Shown here piece by piece: positions 9,105 to 17,904 of a stretch of 28,419 nucleotides of DNA. The notes below the pieces were generated by a model. The model was not told the DNA's origin. It saw nothing but the letters and a program-made list of their open reading frames with translations, and searched no databases. Position numbers and translations under genes: made by a program. The DNA comes from Tritrichomonas musculus (Eukaryota; Parabasalia; Tritrichomonadida; Tritrichomonadidae), in the NCBI GenBank assembly GCA_039105265.1, contig JAPFFF010000268.1:1-28419 (forward strand), given 5' to 3'. Within the stretch, counting starts at the first letter, position 1, and every line of letters starts with the position of its first letter.

Positions 9105-10460
9105 ATGACTAAATCAGTAAGAATCTACGATAAAGAATACAACTCCTTACTCAATTATCCTTTCAAATCCAAGTATAAATACATTGATAATTACATAAAA
9201 CCTTTCTTTAAAAGTGATATCAAAACAGAACCATTTATTCCTGACTTCAAGTTGAAATCATGTAAAGAATTATCAAAACCAAATTTCTCTAATGAACCAG
9301 GTTGTTGGGAAGCAGATTTGATGTTTAGCAAATACTATACTAGAGATTTGACAAAAGAAAATAAAATATATTTGGTTCTCATCAATACAAATACAAGATA
9401 CCTAATCGTTGAACCTGTAAAGGATAAAGGAAATATATGGTATTCCCTTGAACGAATTATAATAAGATATCCACAATTTCTATTCAAAACTATCAAATGT
9501 GATGGAGAACCTGGATTAAAAGAGATGAAAGATAATAGTGCTGTCATTTGGTTTTCAACAGGAGAAACTACTTTAATATTTGACTTGAAAGCTGTAATTA
9601 AAGAAGCAAGGATAAAAGAGTTTGATAAAATATTAAGTAAAATACTCGTGAACCACAAACTGGAAACTCTTAAAAAACTGCTTAAAAAAAGCGACTATTA
9701 TAAACCTCGTTTCCAAAGGCTACTCAATTTACAATTTGAAGACATCCAGTTTTGGGAAAATACAATAGATTCAATCACCGATTTCTATCCTATAAGATTC
9801 GTTATTAATGATTCTCCATATGCGTTAGCTCACAAAAATGTTGATTCTGTTATAAGAACTCTGAGAAATGCTTTTGGGTTAGATGAGCGAAGATTAAGTG
9901 ATTATAATTTGATGAGACAAATGGTTGATTACTATAATAACACCCCTCATAGTTCTCTTCGATTTAAGAATTTTGATTATGACCCATCAGATTTTTATGA
10001 CAAGAATCTTGTAAAACCAACGAAGTACATATATTATACCCCAGCTCAAATGCAAAACGATACTGATTTGGAGTGGAGATATATCAGGAAAATGCAAATG
10101 AAATTGCGGGAAATCAATGATAAACAACGTTTTAAGGGGTTGTTATCTTATAATAGAGGTAATATTATATTAGTTCATCTCGATAAAAGCAAAACGCAAA
10201 AAAAGCATGAGAAGCGTAGAAGAGTATTTAATGAAATTGCTGAGTTTCTAGAGTATCGTAATGGAAATGTAATCTGCAAGTTATTAAAACCATATCAGAC
10301 TGTTAAAAAAGATGAACCACAAGAAAAGCATAGTAAAGGTAGGAAACGTATGACTGATGCTGAAAAAGCTATTATTGAAGTACCTATTATATATACGAAA
10401 TTCATATGTAATTCATTTGGAGACTTAAATGAAGATTACATTAAGTATTTTAACATTTAG
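9105..10460 (+). CDS. Polinton integrase (RVE family, retroviral-type)
   Basis: A 451-residue protein. The RVE core begins with EADLMF (D71), followed by a beta-rich stretch KIYLVLINTNTRYLIVEPV, then KCDGEPGL (D133) and, further on, HKNVDSVIRTLRNAF and YYNNTPHSSLRF, the standard landmarks of Polinton c-integrases. After the core, residues about 345-400 form a basic SH3-like segment (NRGNIILVHLDKSK) and a Lys-rich tail. The enzyme would join the element's ends to target DNA. ATG at 9105 follows a T-rich leader. The next gene starts 5 bp after its stop. Confidence 0.9.
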   Translation: MTKSVRIYDKEYNSLLNYPFKSKYKYIDNYIKPFFKSDIKTEPFIPDFKLKSCKELSKPNFSNEPGCWEADLMFSKYYTRDLTKENKIYLVLINTNTRYLIVEPVKDKGNIWYSLERIIIRYPQFLFKTIKCDGEPGLKEMKDNSAVIWFSTGETTLIFDLKAVIKEARIKEFDKILSKILVNHKLETLKKLLKKSDYYKPRFQRLLNLQFEDIQFWENTIDSITDFYPIRFVINDSPYALAHKNVDSVIRTLRNAFGLDERRLSDYNLMRQMVDYYNNTPHSSLRFKNFDYDPSDFYDKNLVKPTKYIYYTPAQMQNDTDLEWRYIRKMQMKLREINDKQRFKGLLSYNRGNIILVHLDKSKTQKKHEKRRRVFNEIAEFLEYRNGNVICKLLKPYQTVKKDEPQEKHSKGRKRMTDAEKAIIEVPIIYTKFICNSFGDLNEDYIKYFNI

Positions 10461-10465
10461 TTTCT

Positions 10466-10858
10466 ATGAAAAAAATGCTTATGAATAATATCAAGAATGT
10501 TGCAACAAGCAATGTAAAACAGCCCATAACAAAACGTTATTTCCACACTCAATCAACAGAATTTACATTGCCGCTTGAATTTGTATCAAGTAGAAACAAG
10601 AAATATATTGTAATTCAATATGTTGGTGCAATTGTAAAAGACTTTTTAGTTGGTGATTTAATGGTGCATTCAGATATAGTTCAATTAGATGCCTATTGTG
10701 ATTCATTCATTATGTTAGCTAATAAGCGTCAAACCAAATATCGAAAATACGAATTCTTCAGTAGCAATAAGAGAGATTACAAGATATGGTTTACCGATTT
10801 GTATGGCAATTCAATCATACCATCAGCATTTATCATGAGCTGCCTTCTTATTTATTAA
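10466..10858 (+). CDS. Polinton protein of unknown function, 130 residues
   Basis: Starts 5 bp after the integrase stop. The N-terminal 25 residues are basic and Asn/Thr-rich; residues 35-130 look like a compact beta-rich domain (KKYIVIQYVGAIVKDFLVGD, SFIMLANKRQ, YKIWFTDLYGNSIIPSAFIM). The final strand pattern resembles small structural beta-sandwich proteins, so a minor capsid or assembly role is conceivable. No family recognised. A perfect AAGCT-AC-AGCTT inverted repeat (10857-10868) overlaps its stop codon. Confidence 0.55.
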   Translation: MKKMLMNNIKNVATSNVKQPITKRYFHTQSTEFTLPLEFVSSRNKKYIVIQYVGAIVKDFLVGDLMVHSDIVQLDAYCDSFIMLANKRQTKYRKYEFFSSNKRDYKIWFTDLYGNSIIPSAFIMSCLLIY

Positions 10859-10882
10859 GCTACAGCTTTTTTCGAAGGAAAA

Positions 10883-11878
10883 ATGAATAACAGCAACCAA
10901 AAATCGGTATTCACAGCACTGCAAGAACTTAATTTGCAAGATCCAAATTGTATCAATATTAATAAGGACCATCAACTGTTTTCATATATCTCTGAAAGAA
11001 ATAGGAGAGTCTTATTGTATTTAAGTAGTAATTACCATGAATTATTTGTACTTATTAATGGTAGTGAAGTAATGTTGGATTTACCTAAAAAAGTGGATTT
11101 CAAAGATGAGAGAAATATAAATAATACAAACGATCCTAGTCTATTACGTTTATTCACAATAACTGTGGACCTTTTTTCTAATTTTGGTAATACAGATATC
11201 CAATTTGTTGAAAAATCATTTCCTGACCTAAATAAAACATATATACTATTGATTGGAGACTATGATTATAGATATGATGTAAAAGAAACAAATAATTTCT
11301 GTTATCAACTATCTTCGAGCGTAGACGTTGATTGCACAGTTAAGCCAGTACCAATAATTATCTTTCTCTGTTTCGAAAAAGAAACATTCATGAGCCAATG
11401 GCAGAAAGTTCGATTGCGAAATAAAAATGAAGATGCTGATATTAAAGGTTTCAAATATGAATTTCAGGATTGGAAATACCATTTTCCAGTATTCAATGTA
11501 TTCAAATCAAATATCACAAGCCCTATCTTAAAGGTAAATACAAATAATTCACATCCTAGGGAGCCTTCCTTATTTAGTGGATATGACCCAAAAGTAAATA
11601 TTGAATATAATAATGAAAAACTTGATATACCCGATGAAATACGCCCAAAGAAGGTATTACCATCACCAATAACTGAATTCAAATATTTTTACCAAGAACC
11701 TGAAAAATCTAGTATAGCTCGTAATACATCTAAGAATCAAAAGGTTGCAAGTCCAACAGAAGCTAAAAATGATTTCTTGTCGCAAGCGAAGCTTGGGCCT
11801 GCTATGCAGTCACAGGTAAATCCAGGAACAAATAAGGCACATACAACAACATTCAAATTACCAGGTTCAAAAAAATAA
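10883..11878 (+). CDS. Polinton protein of unknown function, 331 residues
   Basis: Residues about 25-210 look globular and beta-rich (RRVLLYLSSNYHELFVLING, LRLFTITVDLFSNFG, KTYILLIGDYDYRYD, VPIIIFLCFEKE). The remaining about 120 residues are low-complexity, rich in Pro, Ser, Lys and Asn, and carry hairpin site C. Size and folding pattern would suit a minor (penton-like) capsid protein, but no diagnostic motif is seen, so this is a guess. The gene ends 34 bp before the stop of the convergent 885-residue gene. Confidence 0.6.
   Translation: MNNSNQKSVFTALQELNLQDPNCININKDHQLFSYISERNRRVLLYLSSNYHELFVLINGSEVMLDLPKKVDFKDERNINNTNDPSLLRLFTITVDLFSNFGNTDIQFVEKSFPDLNKTYILLIGDYDYRYDVKETNNFCYQLSSSVDVDCTVKPVPIIIFLCFEKETFMSQWQKVRLRNKNEDADIKGFKYEFQDWKYHFPVFNVFKSNITSPILKVNTNNSHPREPSLFSGYDPKVNIEYNNEKLDIPDEIRPKKVLPSPITEFKYFYQEPEKSSIARNTSKNQKVASPTEAKNDFLSQAKLGPAMQSQVNPGTNKAHTTTFKLPGSKK
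11783..11809. repeat. GC-rich mini-hairpin pair, site C
   Basis: CAAGC-GAA-GCTTG (11783-11795) followed by CTGC-TAT-GCAG (11799-11809) lies in the sense strand of the low-complexity tail of the 331-residue gene. It matches site A (3583-3609, there antisense to the ATPase gene) in layout and nearly in sequence. The first loop is GAA instead of AAA, the second loop is TAT instead of AGA, and the second stem has its A-T pair swapped to T-A. Confidence 0.6.
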
Positions 11879-11912
11879 TTAGCAAGGATATAAAGTAGGA
11901 ATAGTAATTTTT

Positions 11913-14570
11913 TTATGCTTCATCTTCGTCATCATCATCAGAAGGTTCCTCAACAATTTCAGCTGTAGCTGGCTTTTCAACAGTTCGTGACCTAATATAT
12001 GATTTATCACCAGCACCTTTATGTGCAGCCTTATATAATCCTTTGATTGTGGTGTAATTTCCACCAACTTGTGAATCAATCCAAGCATCAATATTTTCAC
12101 CAAATTTGTCTTGTAATTGCTTCTTTGTTGCTGTACTTACTTTATTTTCAATTATAGCTTGAGCTAACTGTGCATATTGGTCTTTCTTATCTTCTGTGAA
12201 TCCAAGACCAGTCTTAAAGATGAGGTCATTTGTTTGCTCCAATATTTCTTGTAATACTCCTGATATTTCACCATCACTATTTATTTCTCCATCAACTGGC
12301 ATAGTCGCTTTAATGCTTTCATTATATTCTTTTTGAATCATAACACCCAATTCAGCATTTACGGATTTTGGATGTAATTTCTTATATTTAACCCAATCAC
12401 TCCAATCATTGCGTTCATGGTCTTTCATCACTTTAGATTCATAACGTGCAATAAATATGGCTGTACATACTTTGAAATAACTAAATATACATTTTAATGG
12501 TTCCAAATCTTTGTATTCTTCAGTAGTAAATATATTGTATAAAACAGTTTGCCATATTTTTGAAAATATAGAACTCCACAAACCTCTTGCAGTAATTTTG
12601 GTACTGATTTTGGGTTTGGATAAACCAACAGATTGATATGAGTTTATTACTTTTTCTAATTTCTTATCAATTTCAGGTTTAAACTTACCTTCATTCCATT
12701 GTTCTGGAGTGTATTCCCATGTTCGTTTAGCTCCCATAAGATTCTTAAGCCATACTTCAAATGAATCATTTGTTTTACCAGCAATACGTTCGGTTTGCCA
12801 TAATTTCTTATAAGGGTCTGCTTTAACAAGACGATATCCATTAATAATAACAGGCTTACCACGGGTATCAACAATAACAATATCTTCAACTCTATCACCG
12901 TTTAAATCACAAATTGGATTACCGAGTGGGTCTTTAGTGTCATGCCTAGCTGGTACTAAACGATATAATGGATATCCATTTTTATCAAATCTTTTCTTGC
13001 AATAAGCTTCTGCTCCATCTCTTGTAGCACATTTAGGTGAAAACTTGACACGGTAATTACCGTTAATAAGAATATCAAATAATTCCCCTCGATATTTACT
13101 AACATCAATACTTTGTTTGTTTTCGAAAATGTACAGGTCGCTCATACGTTTTTGTGATGCTTCAAATGTTTTACCAGCACGTTTACCTGTTGGGATAGAC
13201 TTCATATATTCATTTAAGAATTCAGCAGCATTTACTTCAGGTCCTTTTGTTGTTTCAATATTTGAGTTCAATAGTTCTGAAAAGTTGGTGTGGTCATCTT
13301 CAGCTTCAATTGGTTTGTTTCTTCTAAGATATTCTTTGGTTGGTGTGCTAAAAACACGCTTCGACATTGTTTTATAGTCGGATAAAGATTCACTATCATC
13401 TTCTAGATTTACGTCAATTGCATGATAATTGTCTTTAACAACTTTGCTTTGCAAATGTTCGGCTTTCTTTGAAAGACTCGCCTGTGGCACAGATTCACTT
13501 TGCTCTTCTATATCACTTTGCTCTTCTATATCACTATTCATATTAAAAAATATTTCTCTATCTCCATTTTCATTAAGGTACTTTATTAATTGTTTGAGTT
13601 GCTTTTTGTTTTTAGGTTCAGTTGTTTCTTCAAATATGTTTGTTTCTCTTATTGCATCATGTAATTGTAATGCGATATTCCTAACTCTAACATCGGAGTC
13701 ATCTTTAGGATTTATAGACCTATTATAGTAACCATAAAGGTTTTTAGCAGTAAACTCTTCATTTAATAAGCCAAACCTTTCTAGTTGGTTAGCATCAATT
13801 GTAGAAGATTTATTGTAAGCATCTAATAATTGCTGACCTTCTTGAATAGAATCAGCTAACTTTCTCATTGTTTCAATATTGGTTTGTCTTCTTTGTTTCT
13901 CAAATTGCATTAGGTTATTTATGTTATCTGGTATCTTATTGTTTTTATGTGAATCTATGTTTTCAGTTAATGATACGACAAGTAATTGAATCTGTGTAGT
14001 ATCTTTTTTATTAAATAACGGATACCTTTTTGAGTCATCAGCAATACAATAAAATAAGTGTAAAGCATTAATATGATTACTATCAAGTGTAAATAAATTA
14101 CTAAGTGATTCAATGTCTTTATTAATTCTGTTTCTAAAATAGTGGCCTTCCAAGTCGGGCTCCTCCTCTTCCTCAATATGTGGAATAGAAGGCTTTTCTT
14201 CCTCCGCTTGTCGGCAACTGCGTTGACTGGAACTTTGTTCCCGGAGGCTGCGAGTGCCCGCAGCTTTATCTTTTAGTAAGCCAGATATATCAATAAAGTA
14301 ATTCGCTTTTGAATCAAGTATTTTAACTAATTCATTTTTTTGTCTTTTACTTCCTTTAGGCTTTGCGTTATATTTATCAAGCATATCTTTTAGCTTTTCT
14401 TTCACGTCTTTGATATAGTTACGAGGATTCTTGAGATACTCAATAATATTGTGTATTATTGTTTTTATTTGCTCTGATTTACTATTTTGGAACATGAATA
14501 TGAGCATATCTTGATAATCTTTCTTTTTCACCTCATTCATTATTAATTGTTCATCCACATCTGACGTCAT
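11913..14570 (-). CDS. Large Polinton protein of unknown function, 885 residues
   Basis: Residues 1-150 are helical and end in an Arg/Ser/Glu-rich stretch that contains hairpin site D. Residues 150-480 are mostly helical and polar, with a duplicated SDIEEQ caused by an 18-bp tandem repeat at about 13,495-13,530. Residues 500-660 are more conserved-looking, with D555-x-N-G-D-x3-D (DLNGDRVED) followed by VDTRGKPVIINGYRLVKAD, resembling an EF-hand-type calcium loop or the NGD...DG/INGY strands of some large-DNA-virus virion proteins. The tail ends in DDDDEDEA. It may be a virion or replication (terminal-protein-like) component; nothing decides this. Its ATG is 5 bp from the divergent ATG of the fibre-like gene. 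Confidence 0.65.
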   Translation of the reverse strand: MTSDVDEQLIMNEVKKKDYQDMLIFMFQNSKSEQIKTIIHNIIEYLKNPRNYIKDVKEKLKDMLDKYNAKPKGSKRQKNELVKILDSKANYFIDISGLLKDKAAGTRSLREQSSSQRSCRQAEEEKPSIPHIEEEEEPDLEGHYFRNRINKDIESLSNLFTLDSNHINALHLFYCIADDSKRYPLFNKKDTTQIQLLVVSLTENIDSHKNNKIPDNINNLMQFEKQRRQTNIETMRKLADSIQEGQQLLDAYNKSSTIDANQLERFGLLNEEFTAKNLYGYYNRSINPKDDSDVRVRNIALQLHDAIRETNIFEETTEPKNKKQLKQLIKYLNENGDREIFFNMNSDIEEQSDIEEQSESVPQASLSKKAEHLQSKVVKDNYHAIDVNLEDDSESLSDYKTMSKRVFSTPTKEYLRRNKPIEAEDDHTNFSELLNSNIETTKGPEVNAAEFLNEYMKSIPTGKRAGKTFEASQKRMSDLYIFENKQSIDVSKYRGELFDILINGNYRVKFSPKCATRDGAEAYCKKRFDKNGYPLYRLVPARHDTKDPLGNPICDLNGDRVEDIVIVDTRGKPVIINGYRLVKADPYKKLWQTERIAGKTNDSFEVWLKNLMGAKRTWEYTPEQWNEGKFKPEIDKKLEKVINSYQSVGLSKPKISTKITARGLWSSIFSKIWQTVLYNIFTTEEYKDLEPLKCIFSYFKVCTAIFIARYESKVMKDHERNDWSDWVKYKKLHPKSVNAELGVMIQKEYNESIKATMPVDGEINSDGEISGVLQEILEQTNDLIFKTGLGFTEDKKDQYAQLAQAIIENKVSTATKKQLQDKFGENIDAWIDSQVGGNYTTIKGLYKAAHKGAGDKSYIRSRTVEKPATAEIVEEPSDDDDEDEA
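13443..13492. repeat. Mini-hairpin cluster, site F
   Basis: Three perfect hairpins with 3-nt loops lie within 50 bp of the 885-residue gene: TTTGC-TTT-GCAAA (13443-13455), CTTTC-TTT-GAAAG (13463-13475) and CTGT-GGC-ACAG (13482-13492). Each alone could be chance; three in 50 bp is unusual. No close sequence match to sites A-D. Confidence 0.4.
14211..14264. repeat. GC-rich mini-hairpin string, site D
   Basis: Three hairpins in 54 bp of coding sequence: CAAC-TGC-GTTG (14215-14225), GGAAC-TTT-GTTCC (14229-14241) and GCTGCG-AGTGCC-CGCAGC (14247-14264). Bases 14211-14230 match the reverse complement of site B (8184-8203) except for two bases of the first loop. Translated within the 885-residue protein it gives an Arg/Ser/Gln-rich stretch. 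Confidence 0.6.
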
Positions 14571-14578
14571 TTATTATG
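14567..14578. promoter_or_regulatory. Start-to-start divergent junction with initiator-like TCATT
   Basis: The ATG of the 885-residue gene (minus, 14570-14568) and the ATG of the fibre-like gene (plus, 14576) are separated by 5 bp. TCATT at 14567-14571 fits the trichomonad Inr consensus for the plus gene and lies 5-9 nt before its ATG, overlapping the opposite start codon. A second in-frame ATG at 14585 is an alternative start. Each promoter would have to lie inside the other gene's coding sequence. Confidence 0.4.
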
Positions 14579-17500
14579 TTCAAAATGTTTACGATAGAGC
14601 AAGCAGGTGGTATCAAAAGGGTAAATACAATAGATGAATTAATAATAGAATACATAAAACAATATGCCACTTCATGTGGGTGTAAGTGTAATAACGGAAA
14701 TAATTTGGGGTCAAGCTTGAATACTGAGGAATTGAAAGAATTATTGAAACCTTACGCAAAGCTTACGAATCTTGATGAGTATGCAAAGCTTACGAGCTTA
14801 AGCGAGTACGCTAAAGCGCAGGACTTACAGTCTTATGCGAAAACAACTGATTTATTCGATTATTTGAAAACAGAGGAATTCAATAAAGAACTATTAAAGT
14901 ATGCTAGTAGTGAAGAAATTCAAAACGCTGTTAATACATTACGTGATTACGTTGTTAACAATTTTGCATTATCAACTGACATACCTGAAATACCTACAGA
15001 TTTGGTTAATGAATCTGCTTTGACAACTGCTTTGGAACCATACACGAAAACAGAAGACTTGCCAGATATGACATTGTATGCAAAAAAAGAAGACTTGTCA
15101 GAGATACCCACAGTTCTCAAAAATAGTGAGTTGCAATTGAACATAAGAGACCAATTATCAGACGAAATGTTTCAGAAATTGATGGCTAATGATGTTAACC
15201 CATTATCAGCTCAAGCATCAATGTGTTTAACAAGTATGGCAGCTAATGAAGGTCTTCAAGCAGCTTTGGATTCTTGTGCCAGAGAATATGTTTCAAAAGA
15301 AGACCTCCCAAAGATTATTGAGCAAGTGAAAAGTGAAATCCCAGAGATTATTGAGGGGCAAACAACTATTCAATTCACAATCGCCAATAATACAATTCTT
15401 GATTTGGATTACGACCCATATCATATACTGATTGAGCAATATGGGTTGGATATTGTATCATCGGACAGTTACTATACGGCCCATTATGTTCACGCAGACT
15501 ATTCGTACAATGAAGATGATGATAATCTACCCTCTCAGATACTGCGTATGGAAGGAAGTGATTCTAGTCTTTGGTATCTGTATAACTCCCATGAATTAAT
15601 CAATCCAGGAACTGGTGAAACACCAGAAATATTATCATGTTCAATAACCAAAACTGTCGAACCAACAGACAAAAACGCTTATTCGGCTAGATATGTGTCA
15701 AACACTTATGCGTTAAAATCTGATATTCCAGAAATAATTGATAAAACAATTACTTTCAATCAAGAATTAGAATTAACTTATGATGAAGGTAATAGTATTA
15801 ATACTCTTTCGGTTCTTTATACTAATGCAAGTCAATATTTTGAAAAATGGAAACAATATGGAATGTTATTTGATGGATATGATAAGACTGATGAAAGTAT
15901 TAAATATCAAGGAATATTCACTATATCAAGTATTAATAATAATGATTATGTTTTAAATAATGGTGTTCAAAATATAGCATTAACATTAGAAATGAGTTCA
16001 AGTTGTGGAGTTGTTTATGATTTTGATAACCAACATAGAATCAATGTAATAAGTTGTTATATTGCAAATGAAGATTATGATGAAACGAACAAAAACTGTG
16101 TTGTTAATCTTGCATTTCTCCAAGATAAATATGTATTGACAACAGAGTTGGCCCTTGCTATTGAGCAAGTGAAGAGTGATATTAAAGATGTTGATTTGAC
16201 ACCGTATTATACCAGTGCACAAGCTGATGAGAAGTTTGTTGATGAAGATGAATTGGCTTATGAATTAGATAAGTATGCATTGAAAACAGATATTCCAACA
16301 ATTCCAACAGATTTGATTAATGAATCTGCGTTGAGTACTGCGTTGTATGGCACTGAATTGAATATTGAATATCCTGCAAAATTATATGACGGTGCATATA
16401 TTACCCCTAAGCTACCAAATGCTGGAGTTCATTTGGTATTTGATGTTAATTGGGGAGATAATCAAGATGATGATATTATGCATATTGATGTAATATTTAA
16501 ACCAAATGGCTCTACTAACACTTTTGATTGCTTGGACAGATATGATAGCAATGGTAAACGCATTGATAGAATAATATGGCGTCATGATGATGGACAAATT
16601 GTATATGTATCGTATATTGCAGCACATAGAAATAATAATCCTATAGCATACAATTTCATTAGAGCACAAATTGAATCACCATTCATTAAAACCGCAAATG
16701 TTGTTGATGAAAATCCAGAACGATTCACAATTCAATGTATACAGAATGATAGTGGTTGTGCAATCCCAGATGAATATATAAGAAGAGTATTGACAACTAA
16801 AAATATAATCGTAAAATTCAAACGAAATGCTGATGATGCATCATATGAAGAAGCTGAATATACGTATTCTGGACGAAAGGGTGCAAATCTCATATACAAA
16901 TCAGTAAGTAGTGAGTCAAGCGAATCAATAGATATTCGTGTAGCTACACGTATTGTTTCATTGAGAGCCGCGGACGATACACTAACCAATATTTATGATG
17001 CATCTATCACATTAATCAGCAACCAACCTGTGAACGATAATATGATTTCATCTGTGAAATATGTGAATGATAACTTTGCATTGAAAACAGAATTGACCCG
17101 TGCTATTGACCAAGTGAAGAGTGAAATTCCTGAACCTGTCGATTTGTCGGGTTATGTATCAAAAAATAATGATGGGTCATTAACGATTAATAGTACCGAA
17201 AGTAATATTGCAAGTTTCTTTAGTTCTATTGATTCTAATACACTTGCTTTATTTAGATTTGGAAATAATGATACTTATAATACTGTCTTTATGTATAGGT
17301 CTTCAAAAACTGCTAATACTGGTGAAGTATTTATATATGTTGATGGTCATAGATTTCAATCATTTAGCATGTTTGGTACTGCAAGAAATACAACAATTGA
17401 TTCAAATTTACATGTTTCTTGCAAGATAACATCAAACGGTTCAAATACAATCACCCACTACTCCCCAATCGAGTCATCTATAAATTCAATAAATGATTTC

Positions 17501-17881
17501 GTTATTGGAGCTCCAGTATATATGACTGGTAAGGTTTACAAACATGTTGGTGATGAATGGATACCTTCAACAGCAGATGATACAACTGATTGTATTTGTA
17601 GTGTCAAGACTTCAGGAACATGGAAAGAATATGTTGGTATTTGTGTTAGAATTGACCAAAAAAATAATTGTATTACCTTCACTTCACATGGTGATTATCT
17701 TGTAAAAGTTGATGATTCATCTTGTTATGGTATTGGAGATGAAGTATTTATTGATAATGAAGACAATAAATTGAAGATTCTTAGTGGTGAAACTGCAATA
17801 ACATCAAAGATTAAACGTATGACTGTGGGGGTTATCACTGCAATAATAGATGATAAAACGCTTGCTGTATTCAAATCATAG
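14576..17881 (+). CDS. Fibre-like repeat protein (phage tail-fibre type), 1101 residues
   Basis: The N-terminal about 190 residues contain short iterations (LDEYAKLTSLSEYAKAQDL, LQSYAKTTDLFDYLK) and later segments repeat the module YVNDNFALKTELTRAIDQVK / YVLTTELALAIEQVKSDI / YALKTDIPTIPTDLINESAL several times. This alternation of short coiled segments with beta-rich blocks is typical of trimeric phage tail fibres and viral attachment proteins. Between modules lie beta-rich domains of 100-150 residues. The last about 115 residues form a separate domain (APVYMTGKVYKHVGDEW to AVFKS) resembling phage capsid-decoration or fibre-tip domains. A receptor-binding fibre of the Polinton virion is inferred. 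It is unusually long for this element class. Confidence 0.65.
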   Translation: MFKMFTIEQAGGIKRVNTIDELIIEYIKQYATSCGCKCNNGNNLGSSLNTEELKELLKPYAKLTNLDEYAKLTSLSEYAKAQDLQSYAKTTDLFDYLKTEEFNKELLKYASSEEIQNAVNTLRDYVVNNFALSTDIPEIPTDLVNESALTTALEPYTKTEDLPDMTLYAKKEDLSEIPTVLKNSELQLNIRDQLSDEMFQKLMANDVNPLSAQASMCLTSMAANEGLQAALDSCAREYVSKEDLPKIIEQVKSEIPEIIEGQTTIQFTIANNTILDLDYDPYHILIEQYGLDIVSSDSYYTAHYVHADYSYNEDDDNLPSQILRMEGSDSSLWYLYNSHELINPGTGETPEILSCSITKTVEPTDKNAYSARYVSNTYALKSDIPEIIDKTITFNQELELTYDEGNSINTLSVLYTNASQYFEKWKQYGMLFDGYDKTDESIKYQGIFTISSINNNDYVLNNGVQNIALTLEMSSSCGVVYDFDNQHRINVISCYIANEDYDETNKNCVVNLAFLQDKYVLTTELALAIEQVKSDIKDVDLTPYYTSAQADEKFVDEDELAYELDKYALKTDIPTIPTDLINESALSTALYGTELNIEYPAKLYDGAYITPKLPNAGVHLVFDVNWGDNQDDDIMHIDVIFKPNGSTNTFDCLDRYDSNGKRIDRIIWRHDDGQIVYVSYIAAHRNNNPIAYNFIRAQIESPFIKTANVVDENPERFTIQCIQNDSGCAIPDEYIRRVLTTKNIIVKFKRNADDASYEEAEYTYSGRKGANLIYKSVSSESSESIDIRVATRIVSLRAADDTLTNIYDASITLISNQPVNDNMISSVKYVNDNFALKTELTRAIDQVKSEIPEPVDLSGYVSKNNDGSLTINSTESNIASFFSSIDSNTLALFRFGNNDTYNTVFMYRSSKTANTGEVFIYVDGHRFQSFSMFGTARNTTIDSNLHVSCKITSNGSNTITHYSPIESSINSINDFVIGAPVYMTGKVYKHVGDEWIPSTADDTTDCICSVKTSGTWKEYVGICVRIDQKNNCITFTSHGDYLVKVDDSSCYGIGDEVFIDNEDNKLKILSGETAITSKIKRMTVGVITAIIDDKTLAVFKS

Positions 17882-17904
17882 ATTTAAATAGAGCATGTGC
17901 ATAT

